Positions 59,757 through 64,000 of a stretch of DNA of 64,000 nt are shown here, piece after piece; positions within the stretch are counted from its first letter, which is position 1, and each line of letters begins with the position of its first letter. The translations under genes were made by a program, and so were the position numbers. Under the pieces are notes generated by a model. It did no database searches and was not told where the DNA came from. It was given only the letters and a program-made list of their open reading frames with translations. Source of the DNA: Periplaneta americana (Eukaryota > Arthropoda > Insecta > Blattodea > Blattidae); assembly GCF_040183065.1 (NCBI RefSeq), contig NC_091120.1, positions 75,060,708 through 75,124,707 on the forward strand, given 5' to 3'.

Positions 59757-61145
59757 AGTTAGATAGATAGATAGATATTTATTAGCCTTAGGAAATACAA
59801 TGATTTCATGGCATCGTCAGAGTGAATACATAATAAATATGTGGTTACATACATGTTATTCCGACATACAAGATGTCTACAATAATATACAAATAATATA
59901 CAATCAACACATTCAGTAATGAAGTCAATTCTCCACAGTTTTCTTCAGACCATTACTTGCACAAGGTTCTTGGTTTCCTTATCTTCTTGGGCAGTCTCAC
60001 CCCAGACATGAATCAGATAGAAAAGAAGAGCAGTAAACACAAAAGGAGATACTAACTACTGTAAGCTAAATTTGGATTGCTAAACTAAGATACTCATTGA
60101 CAGTAAAAGGCATGTGGAAAAGTAAAATATGTTTCACTGACTTTTTAAGGGCTTTAGTTTCAACAGGGAGTTTGTTGTAAAGTCTTATCCCTGTATGTGA
60201 TAAGCTATTGAGACTTTTGGATAACCTATGATGATTAAAATGTAAATTATTGCATGTTCTTGTGCTGTAGTTGTGATAATCAGAGTTTATTTTAAAACTA
60301 TCATAATTTTGGTGGATGAAACAGACTGTTTCAAGAATGTAAATACAAGGTAGGGGCAAAATATCAAACTCTATGAATATTTTTTTACTATCCGAGCGAA
60401 TAGGTACTTTCTTTATAATTTTCAATATTCTCTTTTGCAGTCTAAACACTTGTGCAAGTTTTGATGACGACCCCCAGATAATTATCCCATATGATAATAC
60501 AGAGTGAACATAGCCAAAGTAAACCGCTCTAAGTAGTTCCTTGGGAGTTATATTGGTTAGGACACGGAAAGCATAACACAAACGACTTAGTTTATCAGTT
60601 AAGAATTGAATATGACTTTCCCACGTGAGGTTGGAATCAATCCATATCCCTAAAAATTTTGTACAATCGACGTCCTTTATTCCAGTATTATTAAGTAGTA
60701 TTTCAATGGAGTCATGTAGTTGTTTCTGACTGAAATACATACAAACGGTTTTACTGAAATTCAGTTTTAGTCTATTGCTAGCTAACCACTGTTCTAGTTG
60801 TCTTGAGGTTTCATTTATTTTCTCCTGTAAATTATTTTTATCAAGAGCATTGAAAACAATATTGGTGTCATCTGCAAAGAGAACGGTTTTAGCTTGTGTT
60901 ATCCTTGAGGGAAGGTCGTTTATATACAGAAGAAATAGAATTGGGCCAAGTATGGAACCCTGGGGCACCCCGCTTTTCATGATAGTGGGATATGATTTTA
61001 TTGAGCCTATTTCAACAAATTGTTGCCTTGCACTTAGGTAAGAAACAAACCAACTAATACAAAGAACTCTGTTCTGTTCCTTCGTGCTAGTTTTTAAGGA
61101 TTTGATTAGTGATCCCAGACATTCCAGTTTTGAGACCTTTGTCTA
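59757..61145 (-). pseudogene. CR1/Jockey-type LINE RT, 5'-truncated, GATA tail
   Basis: A 304-codon frame (60980 to 60066) contains SGVPQGSILGPILFLLYIND, TVLFADDTNIVF (active site), FLGIWIDSNLTWESHI and YGIIIWGSSS, then a C-terminus with STRTCNNLHF and a natural stop. It is open upstream to about 61145 in the same frame (WFVSYLSARQQFVEIGS). So the RT from the fourth motif on is intact. The 3' UTR ends at CCTAAGGCTAATAAATATCTATC (inverse), a (TATC)n tail. The ATG given by the frame is internal; the real start is lost. Confidence 0.85.
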
Positions 61146-61370
61146 ATGTTCCATCTAAATCTCGTGGGACCTACATTTCTACTGGTTTTTATGTTAACTT
61201 ACATAGCAAAAAGAACCTGAAACAGCTCTACTAATGGTCAGTTAAATGACGGTAGTAATCAAGCCCATAATTTTTCAAGAAATAAATCATTAACACATCA
61301 TTTTCTGAAAATATGCAGTTTTATTCATTTAATCGTATTCGAGTTGAAAACTTACAACATTACCTAAATA

Positions 61371-62718
61371 CAGAGGGTACCAAAAAAATGTATACACACT
61401 TCAAGCAAAGAAAAACCTATGTTAACATAACAAAGCTGAATTCACACAAACAGAAAATGATGAGGACTAATCATATTAGACTTTTACAGTTACAACAGTT
61501 GCTCAAAATGACCACCATGGGCGTCGACACACTTCTGAGTAAACTGAACTACTGTTCGAGCAACGTTTGCGAAAGTGTCCTCAGCAATTGCAGCACATAC
61601 TGTTTCAATTTCTTCCTGAAGTACTGCCAGTGTAGCTGGTTTTCTACGGTAAACAACATTCTTAAGAGTCCCCCATAAGTAGAAGTCCAACAGAGTTAGA
61701 TCCGGAGAACACAACGGAAACTCAATCGAACCTCTTCGTCCTATCCAGTGCCCTGGAAGATTGTCATCAAGGTACGCACGTACATCTCGGTGGTAATGTG
61801 GCGGTACACCATCCTATTAGAAGTAAAATTCCTCATTTTCATAGAGTGTATAAATGGCGGGTAAGATGGATGTGCGTAACATGTTCCAGGTACACTTAGC
61901 CAGTTACTGTTCTATCAAAAAAGAATGATCCAATTAGACCCCTAGATTACAACCCATACCAAACATTAATTCCAGGTAAATTAACAGCCTTTTCCACAAA
62001 AACATGTGGATTGTTTGCACACTAGTAGACAATTATGCGGGTTAACAGTTCCGTTCAACTTAAATTGTGCCTCATTGGACCAAACAACTTTTGTTACGAA
62101 GGCCTCATCCTCTTGCACCACGTTCCGAAACCATTCACAGTACTGCATTTTCCGACCAGGGTCATTTTCATTTAATGCATGCAAAAGTCTTGGGATGAAA
62201 ACTTTCAACTTTGCTGTTTTAATAATACGAGATATGCTGGTTCTGCTAATCCAAGTCTCACGTGCACATTGCTTTGTAGATTTCTGCGATGAGTGCTGAA
62301 AACGTTCCAAAACCAAAGCCGAGGACGCAGGAATTGTTGATGTGCGAGGTCTCCCAGATCTCCCTTGTAAATATCGCATAGGGTACCATGAATCTCAAAT
62401 TTGTCATGAATGTGTGCAATTGTTAGTCGCGTTGGTCGTTCTGTTGTGTACTCACGTCTTCATTGCCGTTGAACTTCAAAAACATTCTCAGTTCTCCAAT
62501 ACCACTACAAAATTGCTTTCCGCTGTTCAAACAATAATCTTGGATCCATTTTGTTGTTGATTGACCTGTCTCACAGCAATGCTGGCATAACATATGTGAG
62601 TCTCATTTGTTTACAGGACATCATACTACACATTACTGTTGTTTTTCGGTCCAACTTTAAAATATATTAAATAGATATCTCCTGTCAAAGTGTGTATACA
62701 TTTTTTCGCCACCCTCTG
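61371..62718 (-). mobile_element. DD41D mariner-like transposon in CFAP58 intron 6
   Basis: Ends CAGAGGGTACCAAAAAAATG and, inverse of the right, CAGAGGGTGGCGAAAAAATG, both followed by TATACACACTT; flanked by TA (61369-61370, 62719-62720). 1,348 bp. The right end is 34 bp from the next CFAP58 exon. Confidence 0.9.
61490..62570 (-). pseudogene. DD41D mariner-type transposase, inactivated
   Basis: Transposase of the enclosing element. It begins MDPRLLFEQRKAIL (62550) then a stop and shifts. An open stretch reads GRSGRPRTSTIPASSALVLE, QCARETWISRTSISRIIKTA (second helix-turn-helix) and VTKVVWSNEAQFKLNGT. After another break, DGVPPHYHRDVRAYLDDNLP and SPDLTLLDFYLWGTLK. The last two acidic residues are Asp...Asp with 41 residues between. 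The first catalytic Asp is replaced by Asn (62074-62076). The C-terminus is intact: GGHFEQLL and a stop. Confidence 0.85.
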
Positions 62719-62752
62719 TATATTATATGAAAATGTTTTGAAATATTTTCAG

Positions 62753-62915
62753 ACAGGAGAAAAACATACAGTCACGCAGTATAGTCAACATGACTGATAT
62801 GCGCCAAGAGATACTCCATCTCCAACGAGACGTGACCAGAGAAAAGTCAAAAGCTCGCGCACTTGAAGAAGAGCTGCAGAATCCACCTAATCTCCATCGC
62901 TGGAGAATACTAGAA
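62753..62915 (+). CDS. CFAP58 exon (last in window)
   Basis: Acceptor AAATATTTTCAG, donor CTAGAA|GTGAGT. AG+A gives Arg, then QEKNIQSRSIVNMTDMRQEI, LHLQRDVTREKSKARALEEE and LQNPPNLHRWRILE. The last block is the signature ELENP.NVHRWR.LE of CFAP58, the strongest identification in the window. It ends in phase 0; the remaining C-terminal exons lie beyond 64,000. Confidence 0.95.
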
Positions 62916-63651
62916 GTGAGTGCCTCTTTGTGAAATATGTCCATTGTATTGTTTCATATTATCTTTTTAAAAATTAATATCGTGATGTAACAGAACATTG
63001 TTTTCCGATTCTGTCTGTCTGTCTCTGTTCTCCATTTATACCTAAGGCTTTTTACGAATTTTATTCATATTTGGTAGGATATGATATGCTGAAAAATATG
63101 GAGATAAAATTTATTATCGAATACTGTGAATAATTATAAGAGAGGAAAATCCTAGATGAAAGAGAAAGTAAGCAGCTTTTCTGATCAGGAAATATCCAGA
63201 GAATGTCACATGGAAGGTACAAAATAAATCATGAATTTGATGCCCAATGGGAGTAGGAAAAGAGGTGACCCTAGGTCGACATGAATGGGTTATAATTGAA
63301 AATCATGTCTGAAATAAATTTATGGGGTGGGGGACTAGTTTGTTCGTCATAATTACGTGGAAACAGGACATTGAAAATCTTAAAAAAATATATGTAAATT
63401 GGGCACACACACTTACCTGTGTAGACTATTTCATATGAAGCTCTAAGAATGACGATTTTTTTTTCAGCACCTGAAATAGTAACTAAATTTTCTTATACCC
63501 ACTGCTACAAACTCAAGTTGGATAAAGTCTCATAACAAACAGAGCTTGCAATTGACACGGAGTTTCTTATTGCACATTTTACACCAGAACCGAAGGAATA
63601 AAAGTACTATTGTGCAGAACCTTTATAATCAAATGAATTGGTGCAATCACT
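62916..63651. other. No recognisable feature
   Basis: CFAP58 intron. Nothing coding or repeated that I can support. Confidence 0.4.
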
Positions 63652-63812
63652 GAGGATAATATTAAAATGGATTTGAGGGAGGTGGGATATGATGATAGAG
63701 ACTGGATTAATCTTGCACAGGATAGGGACCGATGGCGGGCTTATGTGAGGGCGGCAATGAACCTTCGGGTTCCTTAAAAGCCATTTGTAAGTAAGTAAGT
63801 AAGTAAGTAAGG
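63652..63812 (+). mobile_element. 3' end of RT-type LINE, GTAA-tailed
   Basis: GATAATATTAAAATGGATTT to a (GTAA)n tail at 63785-63812. Nearly identical to the copy at 50.3 kb, so this family moved recently or is homogenised. Confidence 0.8.
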
Positions 63813-64000
63813 GTCTTACTTTGATTTATGGTGAGCCAATTTCTATCCGTCCATGCTGCGAGATTGTTTATCATTTCCTGTAGAACATTTTTGTTGGTTG
63901 AGTTGAGCACCATGTTGACGTACATATACATCACCACTGAGGGCATGCATATCTGTATGACATCTACTGTCGAAACATTGAAAAGTAGGAGGCTTAGTGG
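63813..64000 (-). pseudogene. LINE RT fragment running off the window
   Basis: Minus strand reads PLSLLLFNVS near the edge, then NSTNKNVLQEMINNLAAWTD and RNWLTINQSKT, the segment just after the RT active site. The active-site block itself is decayed. Confidence 0.6.

Overview
The window looks like a stretch of a large, AT-rich, transposon-saturated insect genome. The evidence is intron-bearing coding exons, tRNA-derived SINEs, several LINE clades, and P-, hAT-, Tc1/mariner-, pogo- and Harbinger-type DNA transposons. There are also Helitrons and a nuclear mitochondrial insert whose nad1-trnS2-cob order matches the ancestral insect mitochondrion. The mix of repeat families suggests a hemimetabolous, perhaps cockroach-like (Blattodea), insect, but that is inference. 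No bacterial, plasmid or viral gene organisation was seen.

Only one host gene is recognised: CFAP58 (CCDC147), a coiled-coil ciliary/flagellar protein, on the + strand. Seven exons between about 37,780 and 62,915 read in one continuous frame across GT-AG junctions. They cover roughly the middle to C-terminal third of the protein. The N-terminal half was not found and the 3' exons lie beyond the window. Its introns are filled with transposons, two of which sit within about 40 bp of splice sites. A 19-copy, 72-bp minisatellite (36.3-37.7 kb) directly abuts the first recognised exon.

Layout. 0.5-5 kb: mariner and pogo-like relics. 5.5-10.3 kb: a P-element-type THAP transposase gene with a single apparent frameshift, flanked by two direct copies of a TIR element. 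10.9-11.0 kb: a perfect 36-bp hairpin. 11.4-17.2 kb: a LINE reverse transcriptase split by a composite Helitron that contains a second LINE's ORF1 with a 2A-like motif. 18.8-22.2 kb: older transposon relics, including a second P-type gene. 22.8-29.0 kb: a hAT element with an 8-bp target duplication, carrying a nested hAT MITE and a nested Tc1 element. 29.4-32.4 kb: a LINE interrupted by a Harbinger-like MITE. 32.7-36.2 kb: minisatellites, microsatellites and a MITE with about 105-bp inverted ends. 36.3-64 kb: CFAP58 exons with intronic LINE, SINE, pogo, Tc1 and DD41D elements and the mitochondrial insert.

Most coding signal belongs to mobile elements, nearly all broken. Insertion order can often be read from target-site duplications and from reading frames that rejoin across an insertion. 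All family calls come from reading translated motifs by eye; no alignment or database search was run.
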